Source: Sanguibacter inulinus
GTDB lineage: Bacteria > Actinomycetota > Actinomycetes > Actinomycetales > Cellulomonadaceae
Assembly (NCBI RefSeq): GCF_013415325.1
Contig: NZ_JACBYE010000003.1
Span: 102,483-166,482, forward strand
Reading direction: 5' to 3'
Length of the DNA: 64,000 nt
This document shows, piece by piece, positions 35,563 through 44,969 of the stretch. The translations under genes and the position numbers were made by a program. Every line of letters starts with the position of its first letter. Position 1 is the stretch's first letter. The notes beneath the pieces were generated by a model that was not told where the DNA came from, ran no database searches, and was given only the letters and a program-made list of their open reading frames with translations.

Positions 35563-35832
35563 ATGTCATCTGAAGCCGCACTGCCAGACCCCGTCGACGA
35601 CAGCGGGTCGCTCGACCTCGACGTGCGGACGCTGCCGCACGGCGCACGGCACGACGTGATCTTCGCCCGTCTGCAGGCGCTCGCGGACGGCGAGACCTTC
35701 GTCATCCGCAACGACCACGACCCCAAGCCGCTGCGCTACCAGACCGAGGCCCTCTGGCCCGGTGCCTTCGAGTGGACCTATCTCGAGGCCGGGCCCCTCC
35801 AGTGGCGTGTCGCGATCACCCGTGCCGACTGA
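35563..35832 (+). CDS. DUF2249 domain protein
   Basis: 89-aa protein of the SirA-like DUF2249 family. Core: TLPHGARHDVIFARLQAL, NDHDPKPLRYQTEA and EWTYLEAGPLQWRVAI. DUF2249 proteins frequently accompany denitrification and NO-response genes, but their chemistry is unknown. CGAGGAG precedes the ATG. The end overlaps the next gene by eleven bases. It is divergent from the nirK operon and shares its palindrome. Confidence 0.82.
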   Translation: MSSEAALPDPVDDSGSLDLDVRTLPHGARHDVIFARLQALADGETFVIRNDHDPKPLRYQTEALWPGAFEWTYLEAGPLQWRVAITRAD

Positions 35833-36322
35833 CGGCTCGTCGACCGCGCCGGCCGTCGACGTCGTCGACGGGCTCGCCCGGACGCTCGCCCGCGCGTGCC
35901 GTGCGCTCGCCGAGGCAGGTCGCCCGCAGGATGCCGGGCGGCTGGCTGCCGACGGCTGGGTCCTGCTCCGGCACCGTCACCCGGACCAGGCGCTGCGCCT
36001 GGACGGCACCATGCACCACGTCGCCCGCGTCGAGCAACGGCTCGCGGACCTCGCCCACGCACCGGAGGAACCACTGATGACCCTGACACCAGACCGCATC
36101 GTCGACGTCCGTACCGAGATCCCGCGCACCCGCCACGCGCTGATCTTCACGACCTTCGACCAGCTGCCCTTCGGCACGGGCTTCGTCCTCGTCAACGACC
36201 ACGACCCGAAGCCGCTGTACTACCAGCTCGCGGCCGAGAGCCCCGACGCGTTCACCTGGGAGTATCTCGAGGAGGGGCCTGAGGTCTGGAGGGTCCGCAT
36301 CGGACGGATCGCGGAGGCGTAG
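35822..36322 (+). CDS. two-part protein: helical N-terminal domain plus second DUF2249 domain
   Basis: 166 aa from GTG 35822. Residues 1-85 are a helical domain (GLARTLARACRALAEAG, HPDQALRLDGTMHHVARVEQRL) with no family I recognise. From M86 a second DUF2249 domain follows (EIPRTRHALIFTTFDQLP, NDHDPKPLYYQLAA, FTWEYLEEGPEVWRVRI), a paralogue of the preceding gene. A GGAGG at 36064 lies eight bases before an in-frame ATG 36077, so the C-terminal domain could also be made alone. The frame has no stop between the parts. Confidence 0.72.
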   Translation: MPTDGSSTAPAVDVVDGLARTLARACRALAEAGRPQDAGRLAADGWVLLRHRHPDQALRLDGTMHHVARVEQRLADLAHAPEEPLMTLTPDRIVDVRTEIPRTRHALIFTTFDQLPFGTGFVLVNDHDPKPLYYQLAAESPDAFTWEYLEEGPEVWRVRIGRIAEA

Positions 36323-36383
36323 CCGCCCGCAGGTCCTGATGGCTGAGGTGCACCCCGCGGTGGCGTAGGATGGTGAGTACCGA

Positions 36384-36457
36384 CGCGGGGTGGAGCAGCT
36401 CGGTAGCTCGCTGGGCTCATAACCCAGAGGTCGCAGGTTCAAATCCTGTCCCCGCTA
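36384..36457 (+). tRNA. initiator tRNA-fMet (CAT), copy 2
   Basis: Identical over 74 bases to copy 1, including the three G:C anticodon-stem pairs and C1/U72 mismatch. Its promoter has a good -10 (TAGGAT, 36366) but a poor -35 (ctgagg at 17-base spacing), so it may be the weakest of the three. CCA is not encoded. Confidence 0.97.
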
Positions 36458-36468
36458 CAGATGCAGTG

Positions 36469-36510
36469 CGAGAGAGGCCTTCCTGGTTCCGACCAGGAGG
36501 GCCTCTCTCG
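36469..36510 (+). terminator. terminator of tRNA-fMet copy 2
   Basis: Stem cgagagaggcc/ggcctctctcg with a second nested stem tcctggt/accagga in the loop, 11 bases after the tRNA. Confidence 0.8.
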
Positions 36511-36580
36511 TCCCCTGTCAGGTGCCCGTCCCCGTCAGGACCGATCGCTCGACGTCGGGAGGTCGTACTACGGTCGATCC

Positions 36581-38692
36581 ATGATCCCCGCCGACCTCTC
36601 CCTGCTGCACGCCCCCGGAACTCCGGCACTCGCCCCTGACGGCACCTTCGTCGTCGTGGCCAGGACCGCTCCAGACCTGGACCTCGACGAGTACGTCGGC
36701 CAGCTCTGGAGGATCGCCGTCGACGGCTCGACGCCGCCCGTGCGACTCACGCGAGGGCACCGGGACACCGAGCCGCAGGTCTCGCCCGACGGGCGGTGGG
36801 TGGCCTTCCTGCGCGCCGAGCCCGAGGGGCGGCCCCAGGTGCACGTGGTCGAGGCGTCCGGGGGCGAGCCCGTCCGGCTGACCGACCTGCCTCTCGGCGC
36901 GGGCGGCCCGCAGCTCAGCCCGGACGGGTCGATGCTCGCCTTCCTGGCACGGGTCCCCGACGAGGGGCGCTACGTCCCCGGCGGCAACCCCGGTGCGGAG
37001 CCTCCGCGCCACATCACCGAGCTCACGTATCGTCACGACGGCGTCGGATTCACGCACGACAAGCGCCGCCAGCTGTTCGTCGTCGACGTCCCGGTCGACC
37101 CGGCCTCCCGGACGGCGGTGCCCGCAGCGCAGGACGCAGGGCCGACCGCACGGCAGGTGACCGACGGTGACGTCGACCTCACGAGCATCGCCTGGCTGCC
37201 CGACGGCCGGCACGTCGTCGCGGTCGGGGCGAGGCACACCGCTCGGCACCAGGACCGGCGCTCGGACGCCGTGGTCGTCGACACCGCACCCGAGGGGGAC
37301 CCGACGCTGCGACCGCTGACGGATGCCGACTCTGGGTCGACCCTCGCCGTCGCCGCTGCGCTCCCGTCGGCCGACGGCTCGGCCCTCTGGCTCCTGGCCC
37401 AGGACATGGGGCCGTCGGGACGAGACTTCGTGGCGCGCCAGACCGGCCTGTTCCACCTGCCGCTGACCACGCAGGACGGCGCGCCGGCTCCCGTGGGCGT
37501 GCCGGCCCGGGTGACCGACGAGGAAGCCGTGGACCTCGACCCGGCAACCTTCGCCGCCACAGCCCACGGCGTCCTGGTCGGTGAGCTCCGCCGTGGGACC
37601 GTGGTGCTCCACGAGCTGCAGGTCGACGGCGCGGCACGCGAGCTCCTCGGCGGGGACGTGGTCGTGCACGGTGCCGCGACGAGGGCGCCGGCGGCGAGCT
37701 CGCCCGGCGGAACCGGTGCGTCACACGTGGCGGGAGCGGAGCCTGGAGCGGGCTCAGCACTCGCCGTCGCGACTGTCGCCAGCCCAGCGACGTCGGGCGA
37801 CGTGCACGTGGTCGACCTGCAGACCGGGGCCACGGGCACGCTGACCGACTGGTCCGCGCCGCTGCGTGCCACGGGGCGCGTGCGCGAGCCCGTCGAGGTG
37901 ACCAGCACGGCGCCTGACGGCTACCCCGTCCACGGCTGGGTGGTCACCCCGGACCCCGAGCGATTCGGCGCAGGGCCGCACCCGACGATCCTCATGATCC
38001 ACGGAGGGCCCTTCGCGCAGTACACGGTCGCGCTCTTCGACGAGGTGCAGACCCTCGCCGAGGCCGGCTACGCCGTGGTCTACGGCAACCCGCGCGGCGC
38101 GGCCGGCTACGGCTCCGCGCACGGCTCGGCCATCCGCCACGCCTTCGGCACCGTCGACACCGAGGACGTGCTCGCGTTGCTCGACGCCGCTCTGACCGAC
38201 CCCGCCCTCGACGCGGACAGGGTCGGCGTCATGGGTGGCTCCTACGGCGGGTACCTCACGGCGTGGCTCACCACCCGGACCGACCGTTTTGAAGCAGCCA
38301 TCGTCGAGCGCGGTTTCCTCGACCCTGTCAGCTTTGTCGGGTCGAGCGACATCGGCTGGTTCTTCGGGCTCGAGTACCTGGGCGACGGGGACACCGACGA
38401 GGCCCGAGCCCGTGTCGCCGCGCAGTCTCCGATGGCGCACGTGGCGAAGGTGACCACACCGACCCTCGTGATCCACTCCGAGCAGGACTGGCGCTGCCCC
38501 GTAGAGCAGGGGCAGCGGTGGTTCGTCGAGCTCAAGCGGCGCGGTGTCGAGTCCGAGCTGCTGCTGTTCCCGGGGGAGGGGCACGAGCTCACCCGGTCCG
38601 GCCGCCCGCAGCACAGGCTCCAGCGGCTCGAGCACGTGCTGGCGTGGTGGGCGCAGCACCTGCCCGTGAGCCCGATGGTCGACGGCGTCTGA
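36581..38692 (+). CDS. S9 family prolyl oligopeptidase / acylaminoacyl-peptidase-like
   Basis: 703-aa cytoplasmic serine peptidase. The N-terminal 400 residues form a beta-propeller with WD-like VSPDGRWVAFL and LSPDGSMLAFL blades. The C-terminal alpha/beta-hydrolase domain carries the triad: Ser near 554 in GGSYGGYLTAW, Asp near 633 in SEQDWRCP, His near 668 in GEGHELTRSG. Such enzymes trim short peptides. ATG 36581 (MIPADLSLLHAPG) fits the family start. It is a single-gene unit between tRNA-fMet copy 2 and its own terminator. Confidence 0.9.
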   Translation: MIPADLSLLHAPGTPALAPDGTFVVVARTAPDLDLDEYVGQLWRIAVDGSTPPVRLTRGHRDTEPQVSPDGRWVAFLRAEPEGRPQVHVVEASGGEPVRLTDLPLGAGGPQLSPDGSMLAFLARVPDEGRYVPGGNPGAEPPRHITELTYRHDGVGFTHDKRRQLFVVDVPVDPASRTAVPAAQDAGPTARQVTDGDVDLTSIAWLPDGRHVVAVGARHTARHQDRRSDAVVVDTAPEGDPTLRPLTDADSGSTLAVAAALPSADGSALWLLAQDMGPSGRDFVARQTGLFHLPLTTQDGAPAPVGVPARVTDEEAVDLDPATFAATAHGVLVGELRRGTVVLHELQVDGAARELLGGDVVVHGAATRAPAASSPGGTGASHVAGAEPGAGSALAVATVASPATSGDVHVVDLQTGATGTLTDWSAPLRATGRVREPVEVTSTAPDGYPVHGWVVTPDPERFGAGPHPTILMIHGGPFAQYTVALFDEVQTLAEAGYAVVYGNPRGAAGYGSAHGSAIRHAFGTVDTEDVLALLDAALTDPALDADRVGVMGGSYGGYLTAWLTTRTDRFEAAIVERGFLDPVSFVGSSDIGWFFGLEYLGDGDTDEARARVAAQSPMAHVAKVTTPTLVIHSEQDWRCPVEQGQRWFVELKRRGVESELLLFPGEGHELTRSGRPQHRLQRLEHVLAWWAQHLPVSPMVDGV

Positions 38693-38704
38693 GCAACGAC
38701 GAGC

Positions 38705-38737
38705 GAGGGGCTGCACCCAGGTCGGGTGCGGCCCCTC
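38705..38737. terminator. bidirectional terminator
   Basis: gaggggctgcaccc pairs with gggtgcggcccctc around aggtc (one mismatch). It separates the convergent S9 peptidase and aldo/keto reductase genes. Confidence 0.8.
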
Positions 38738-38758
38738 AGCCATCGTCGCGCGGGCTCC

Positions 38759-39946
<1,188 letters not shown>

Positions 39947-39959
39947 TCAGGACCCCAGG

Positions 39960-42185
39960 TCAGACGTGCGTGCCCTGCAGGCTGTCCCTGTCGCCTGTCT
40001 GCGACGGCTCGTCGTCGCCTGCGATCGGTGCCGAGGCGTGCTCGACCGCGTGCCCCTCCACGTCGACGCTGGGGAGGATCTTGTCGAGCCAGCGGGGCAT
40101 GTACCAGGCGCTCTTGCCCAGGAGGGAGAGCAGGGCTGGCATGAGGACGAGGCGGACGATGAAGGCGTCGGCCAGGACGCCGACCATGAGCCCGAAGGCG
40201 ATCGACGCGGCGACCGAGAAGGTGCTCGTCGCGAATCCTGCGAAGACGACCGTCATGATCGTGGCGGCTGCCACGAGCACCGGGGCCGAGCGCGAGAAGC
40301 CCTCGACGACGGCGTCCTTGGGGGTGAGGCCGCGGTCGTGCATCTCCTTGATGCGTGAGACGAGGAAGACCTGGTAGTCCATCGCGAGACCGAAGAGCAC
40401 CCCGACGAGCAGGATCGGCAGGAGGGAGAGCATCGGGTCGCCCTGGGGTGCGTTGACCAGGGCGGGCAGCCAGCCCCACTGGAAGACCGCGACGGAAGCG
40501 CCGAAGGAGGCTCCGACGGAGAGCAGGAAGCCGAGGGTGGCCACGAGGGGGATGAGCAGGGAGCGGAACAGCAGGACCAGCAGGGCGAGGGAGATGAGCA
40601 CGATGACGACGAGGTACGTGACCAGGGCGTCGGACAGTGCGGCGTCCTGGTCTATGCCGATGGCTGTCTCGCCCGTGACCTCGAGGTGGATGCCGGAGAT
40701 CGAGTCGGCGTCCTCGCGCAGCTGGTGGACGAGGTCCTTGGTGGAGTCGTCGATGGGACCGCCTGTGGGGATGAGGGTGATGCGGGCGGTCTGGCCGTCG
40801 GCGCTGACCTCGGCCGGGGTCACCTGAGCCACGCCGGCCATGCCGGTGAGCTGGTCTTCGAGGGCGGTGGTGCTCGAGGCGACGTCGTCGCCCTCGGCCA
40901 GGACGATCAACGGGCTCTGGACGCCACCGAGCTCGTCGAGGATGAGGGTGTAGGCGGCGCGCTCGGTCGACTCGGGGTCGGTGCCGCCGGGGACGTTGAA
41001 GGCGGTCTTCATGGAGAGCATCGGCAGGGCGACCACGACCAGCACCAGCACTCCGGTGACCAGCGAGATCACGGGGCGGCGCACGACGGCCTGCCCCCAG
41101 CGCCGCACGAAGCCGTGCTTCGGGGTGGTGTCCTCGTCGAAGACCACTCCGGCGGCCAGGTCCTTCCGGTGCTTCTTGGACAGTGCCTTGACCCCGAGCG
41201 TCTTCATGAAGACCGGCAGCAGAGTCAGGGAGAGCAGGACGGCGACCAGGACGCCGAAGGCTCCGGCCATGCCCATCTCGGTGACGAAGTCGATGCCGGC
41301 GACCATGAGCGCGGCCAGGGCGACGATGACTGTCAGGCCGGCGAAGACGACGGCGGTCCCGGCGGTGCCCGTGGCGCGGGCGATCGAGTCCTCGACCGAG
41401 CGGCCCGAGCGCAGCTCGGTGCGGAACCTGGACAGGATGAACAGGGAGTAGTCGATGCCCACGGCCAGTCCGAGCATCGAGGCGAGGATGATCGAGTTCT
41501 CCCCGATCGGGGTGATTGAGCCGTAGGCCAGCACACCGACGAGCCCGACACCCACGCCGAAGACCGCGATGAGCAGGTTCGCCCCCGCGGCCCGCATCGA
41601 GCCGAAGGTCAGGACCAGGACCAGGAAGGCGATGAGGACTCCCACGACCTCGCCGGGGCCGGACTCCGCCCCGAGCGGGACGAGGTTGCCGCCGAGCTCG
41701 ACCCCGAGGTCGGCCGGTGCGGACTCCTGGAGGGCGAGGGCCGCGTCGTAGGAGGTGACCTGGGCGTCGTCGGAGAGGTCGCCGTAGATCAGGGTCGCCA
41801 CCGCCAGGGTGCCGTCTGGGGAGGTGTAGGGCGCGTCGGGGGCGAAGGGGTCCGAGACCGACTCGACACCGGGCAGCGAGGCCGCCTCGGCCAGCACGCT
41901 GTCGATCTGCGACGAGACGCCTGGGTCGGTGACCTCGGCGTCCTGGGGCGCGAAGACCAGCTGGAGGGTGTTCTCGGGTGGGGCCTGCGCAGCCGGGAAC
42001 TCCCGGTTCATGACCTCCAGGGCCTGCGAGGCGCGCGACCCGGGGATGGTCTGCGGGGCGCTGTCGCCGGAGCCGTTGACCCCGAGGATCCCGGCGAGCC
42101 CGGCGAAGACGGCCAGCCAGACACCGACCACCACCAGCCGGTGCCGGGCGCTCGAGCGCCCGAGACGAGAGAGGAACGTGGACAT
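39960..42185 (-). CDS. MMPL family RND-type transporter
   Basis: 741-aa inner-membrane exporter with 12 helices in two similar halves, driven by proton flux. Each half has the family signature in helix 4: GLAVGIDYSLFILSRFR near 240 and GLAMDYQVFLVSRIKEM near 605. MMPL proteins export lipids or drugs. ATG 42185 is chosen because AAGGAG is five bases upstream; GTG 42191 would overlap that site. The terminal 40 residues are acidic and cytoplasmic. It stands alone between an aldo/keto reductase and tRNA-fMet copy 3. Confidence 0.9.
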   Translation of the reverse strand: MSTFLSRLGRSSARHRLVVVGVWLAVFAGLAGILGVNGSGDSAPQTIPGSRASQALEVMNREFPAAQAPPENTLQLVFAPQDAEVTDPGVSSQIDSVLAEAASLPGVESVSDPFAPDAPYTSPDGTLAVATLIYGDLSDDAQVTSYDAALALQESAPADLGVELGGNLVPLGAESGPGEVVGVLIAFLVLVLTFGSMRAAGANLLIAVFGVGVGLVGVLAYGSITPIGENSIILASMLGLAVGIDYSLFILSRFRTELRSGRSVEDSIARATGTAGTAVVFAGLTVIVALAALMVAGIDFVTEMGMAGAFGVLVAVLLSLTLLPVFMKTLGVKALSKKHRKDLAAGVVFDEDTTPKHGFVRRWGQAVVRRPVISLVTGVLVLVVVALPMLSMKTAFNVPGGTDPESTERAAYTLILDELGGVQSPLIVLAEGDDVASSTTALEDQLTGMAGVAQVTPAEVSADGQTARITLIPTGGPIDDSTKDLVHQLREDADSISGIHLEVTGETAIGIDQDAALSDALVTYLVVIVLISLALLVLLFRSLLIPLVATLGFLLSVGASFGASVAVFQWGWLPALVNAPQGDPMLSLLPILLVGVLFGLAMDYQVFLVSRIKEMHDRGLTPKDAVVEGFSRSAPVLVAAATIMTVVFAGFATSTFSVAASIAFGLMVGVLADAFIVRLVLMPALLSLLGKSAWYMPRWLDKILPSVDVEGHAVEHASAPIAGDDEPSQTGDRDSLQGTHV

Positions 42186-42448
42186 GGGCACTCCTTGGGG
42201 CAGGGGGTTGCGATCGCTACCGATCCTGCTCGTGGCGGGTCCTCGGCGAATCCGGCAGGTGGTTGATCGTCGGTACCGCAGGCGCGGTAGCAGGGCGCGG
42301 TCTGTCGACCCGTGCGGCTCGGTCGACAGCGCAGGGTGCCGGGAGGGGGGACGCGGAGAGGGGGCCCGCGGTGCCCGCCGGCGCTGAGGGCTGCCGGGGC
42401 TGGTCGGAGGCGCCGGTGAGGGTGCCGAGGCCCCCGGGGGAGGTCTGG
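42186..42448. other. intergenic region upstream of the MMPL gene
   Basis: No gene is supported. It holds a near-palindrome taccgca-gg-cgcggta (42274-42289) and an 8-base palindrome gcgatcgc (42210-42217) on the MMPL promoter side, either of which could bind a TetR-type repressor. I cannot place a convincing -35/-10 for MMPL. Confidence 0.4.
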
Positions 42449-42477
42449 TTGGACCTCGGGCCCAGATGGCGTAGAGT
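42449..42477 (+). promoter_or_regulatory. promoter of tRNA-fMet copy 3
   Basis: TTGGAC (42449), 17-base spacer, TAGAGT (42472), ending 12 bases before the tRNA. The -35 and spacing are the same as copy 1. Confidence 0.7.
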
Positions 42478-42489
42478 AGGGATCACCGA

Positions 42490-42563
42490 CGCGGGGTGGA
42501 GCAGCTCGGTAGCTCGCTGGGCTCATAACCCAGAGGTCGCAGGTTCAAATCCTGTCCCCGCTA
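42490..42563 (+). tRNA. initiator tRNA-fMet (CAT), copy 3
   Basis: Third identical 74-base copy. The five bases before all three copies (accga) and one after (c) are also identical, giving an 80-base perfect direct repeat. CCA is not encoded. Confidence 0.97.
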
Positions 42564-42568
42564 CAAGA

Positions 42569-42603
42569 AGAACGGCCCTCGATCATCGATCGGGGGCCGT
42601 TCT
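42569..42603 (+). terminator. terminator of tRNA-fMet copy 3
   Basis: Stem agaacggccc/gggccgttct with an internal tcgat/atcga pairing, starting six bases after the tRNA. Confidence 0.75.
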
Positions 42604-42641
42604 GCGTTGCGTCCTAGGCGGCGGACGTCTCGCTCAGCAGC

Positions 42642-42905
42642 TCAGCGGTAGGCGTCCCTGCGGTGAGAGATCCTCAGGACGGTGATCGTGACCACGTCTC
42701 CTTGGACCGTGTAGACGATCCGGTACTCGCCACGGCGCGCCGACCACATCCCGGTGAGCTCGCCCTGGAGGGGCTTGCCGACGCGCAGAGGCCCTTCTGC
42801 GAGGGGGCCTCGGATGAACTCCCAGGCGGCTGCTGCGACCGCCTCGGGCAGGGTCGTCTCCAGGGCTCGTCGGGCTGGAGGGGCGAGGAGGACCCGATAC
42901 GTCAC
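42642..42905 (-). CDS. RelE/ParE-family toxin
   Basis: 87-aa toxin of the RelE superfamily. The core reads FIRGPLAEGPLRVGKPL, then MWSARRGEYRIVYTVQGD and VLRISHRRDAYR. The C-terminal histidine/arginine set matches RelE-type mRNA endonucleases, which cut ribosome-bound mRNA. The GTG start overlaps the antitoxin stop (GTGA), so the toxin is made only with its antitoxin. It lies 40 bases from the terminator of tRNA-fMet copy 3. Confidence 0.88.
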   Translation of the reverse strand: MTYRVLLAPPARRALETTLPEAVAAAAWEFIRGPLAEGPLRVGKPLQGELTGMWSARRGEYRIVYTVQGDVVTITVLRISHRRDAYR

Positions 42906-43168
42906 GAGGTCTGTCGCATCGTCACCTGGTCGAGCGGCACGACGTCGCCTGCGGCCACAGCGGCCTGTGCCTCGGCGAGCTCTGCCATGGCTGCGGGATC
43001 GGAGAGCACAGCGATGGTCTCCTCGAGAGAGGCGAGGTCGTCGGGAGAGATGAGCACCGCAGCAGGTTCGCCGTGGCGGGTGATCACCACACGCTCGTGC
43101 GTGTCGTGGACGGAGTCGACGTACGACGAGAGCCGGGCTTTCACGGAGGCCAACGAGGTGGTTGTCAT
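42902..43168 (-). CDS. Phd/YefM-family antitoxin
   Basis: 88-aa antitoxin. The N-terminal Phd/YefM DNA-binding fold shows SLASVKARLSSYVDSV and ERVVITRHGEPAAVLIS. The C-terminal helix (SDPAAMAELAEAQAAVAAGD) would wrap the toxin. It should repress its own operon. ATG 43168 or 43174 may be used. It is the first gene of the pair. Confidence 0.88.
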   Translation of the reverse strand: MTTTSLASVKARLSSYVDSVHDTHERVVITRHGEPAAVLISPDDLASLEETIAVLSDPAAMAELAEAQAAVAAGDVVPLDQVTMRQTS

Positions 43169-43247
43169 GACCATGATCCTAGTCACCGCATGGGTCGATG
43201 TCAGCAAGGCGATGTGCCTGTGGATGAACCCGACGACGCCGGCTCGC

Positions 43248-43952
43248 CTACACCCAGATCGCGGCGGGCCATCCGTCGCTGAAGATCTCAGGGGTCGCAG
43301 GGAGCGCCTCGGACTGGCCGCGGGTGTGACGACGCGCGGTCCAGGCCGTCGCAGCGGCGTCGAGGACGTCGTCGACCCCCACGTCGACACCGGACAGCCC
43401 GCCCGCCCCCGACAGGACCAGGCCGCGCTCGGCGAGCAGTGCCCTGCGTGTCTCGGCACCCGCCCAGGTCTTCTTGCGGTCGGTCAGCGGGGCGCCGTTC
43501 ATCCGGGCGAAGACCACCTCGGGGTGCACCTCGAGGACCGTGCGGTCCTCGCATGCCGGGCTGCGGACGAACCGTTCGACCTCGAACACCTTCGACCGCA
43601 GCCCGAAGGCCTGGATCGAGACGCCTTCGCCGGCGAGCTCGCGGTTCAGGACTACGGCGCTCGGGTGGTCGTCCGCCTCGAGGGCGGGGCGGACCGGGGT
43701 CATGAAGACCGACGAGCGCAACCGTCCGATCTCCAGCTTCGCCAGGACGTCGGCCTGCCGTCGACCGGTGTCCGGGAGGCCGATCGGGATGTCGATCGCC
43801 ACGACCGAGACACGACCGCCGAGCTCGGCAGCAGCGACGAGCGAGCCGATGTCCTGCGCGGCGAGCGCCGTCGCGCCGTCGCCGTCCCATGCCACGCCGA
43901 CCCAGCCGGCCCGGCACGCGTCCACCCCGAGCACCCGGGTCGTCTTGGTCAT
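43248..43952 (-). CDS. DUF429 domain protein
   Basis: 234 aa. The ribonuclease-H-like fold of DUF429 is visible: VLGVDACRAGWVGVAWDGDG at the start with the first acidic residue, VVAIDIPIGLPDTGRR with the second, and VHPEVVFARMNG. The family's nuclease or ATPase role is predicted, not shown. ATG 43952 fits. It has no obvious operon partner; the toxin-antitoxin pair follows 73 bases downstream on the same strand. Confidence 0.8.
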   Translation of the reverse strand: MTKTTRVLGVDACRAGWVGVAWDGDGATALAAQDIGSLVAAAELGGRVSVVAIDIPIGLPDTGRRQADVLAKLEIGRLRSSVFMTPVRPALEADDHPSAVVLNRELAGEGVSIQAFGLRSKVFEVERFVRSPACEDRTVLEVHPEVVFARMNGAPLTDRKKTWAGAETRRALLAERGLVLSGAGGLSGVDVGVDDVLDAAATAWTARRHTRGQSEALPATPEIFSDGWPAAIWV

Positions 43953-44164
43953 GGTTCTAGGAGTACCAGGTGCGTGCTGAGCGCGCGGGCTGGGGACAGG
44001 GCCGGCAGCCCAGAGCCGCCTGAGGGAGGGAGGAGAACGAGCCAGTGCTCCCGGGGGCGGGGGGCGAGGAGCGCGAGGCGCTGTGGCTGGTAGGGACAGC
44101 CCTACCTCAAGACTGGGTGGCTGACCTGATGGTCGCGGGACGCAGGGGCGAGGAGGATGGACTC

Positions 44165-44926
44165 ATGATCGAGACGACCGCGCGCCTCCCGCACCGCGCA
44201 GACAGTGTTCCGGACCCGGCCGACCAGCCGTGGCAGACGGAGGCGAGCACGCCGTGGACCGCCGTCGTGCGCCGCATCCGCAGCCTCGGCGCCGATACGG
44301 CGTACGTGCTGGTGACGCTCCCGTGGTCTTTGGTCGCCTTCGTCGTGGTCTTCACAGGGCTCGCCGTCGCCGTGCCGCTCATGGTCTTCTGGGTGGGGCT
44401 GCCGATCGCGGCGGGTGTGCTGGTCGTCGCGCGGTGGTTCGCCTCGGTCGAGCGGAGCAGGACGGTGCGACGTGCCGTGCTCGCCGGAGACCTGCCTCTC
44501 GCGGAGCCTCGTCGAGCGGCAGCGCCCGGACCGGGTGCACCTGTCGGCGCGGAGCGCCCGTCGTCGACGCGCCGCGTCCTCGCGTCGCTGCGCGACCCCC
44601 AGGGCTGGCGGGAGACCGTGCACGCGCTGACTGGCTGGATCCTGTCGATCGTCACCTTCACCGTCACGGTCACCTGGTGGGTCGGCGCCGTCGCGGGGAC
44701 GACCGTCTACGCCTGGGTGAGGTTCCTCCCGGAGAACACCGGCAACGACGACCTCAGCGGCGCCGCCCGTGATGCCCTCGAGATGCTCAACTCGACAGGC
44801 TTCAAGCTCGCCGCAGGGATCGTCTTCCTGCTGACCCTGCTGCCGATGACCCGGGCGATGGCACGCCTTCAGGCAGGGTTCGCGCGGACGCTGCTCGACG
44901 AGCCGACCCTGACCGTCGCGCGCTGA
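44165..44926 (+). CDS. sensor-domain membrane protein without kinase
   Basis: 253 aa with four membrane helices in two pairs (about 43-95 and 155-235), matching the sensor domain found at the N-terminus of actinobacterial histidine kinases. Motifs: RSLGADTAYVLVTLPWSLVA and RETVHALTGWILSIVTF. No histidine kinase or other output domain follows, and no kinase is next to it. ATG 44165 is chosen over upstream starts because it opens the conserved part. The stimulus is unknown. Confidence 0.75.
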   Translation: MIETTARLPHRADSVPDPADQPWQTEASTPWTAVVRRIRSLGADTAYVLVTLPWSLVAFVVVFTGLAVAVPLMVFWVGLPIAAGVLVVARWFASVERSRTVRRAVLAGDLPLAEPRRAAAPGPGAPVGAERPSSTRRVLASLRDPQGWRETVHALTGWILSIVTFTVTVTWWVGAVAGTTVYAWVRFLPENTGNDDLSGAARDALEMLNSTGFKLAAGIVFLLTLLPMTRAMARLQAGFARTLLDEPTLTVAR

Positions 44927-44969
44927 CCATCTCCGGGCGTGATCGCCGTCGCGCCGATAGTGTCGGACG

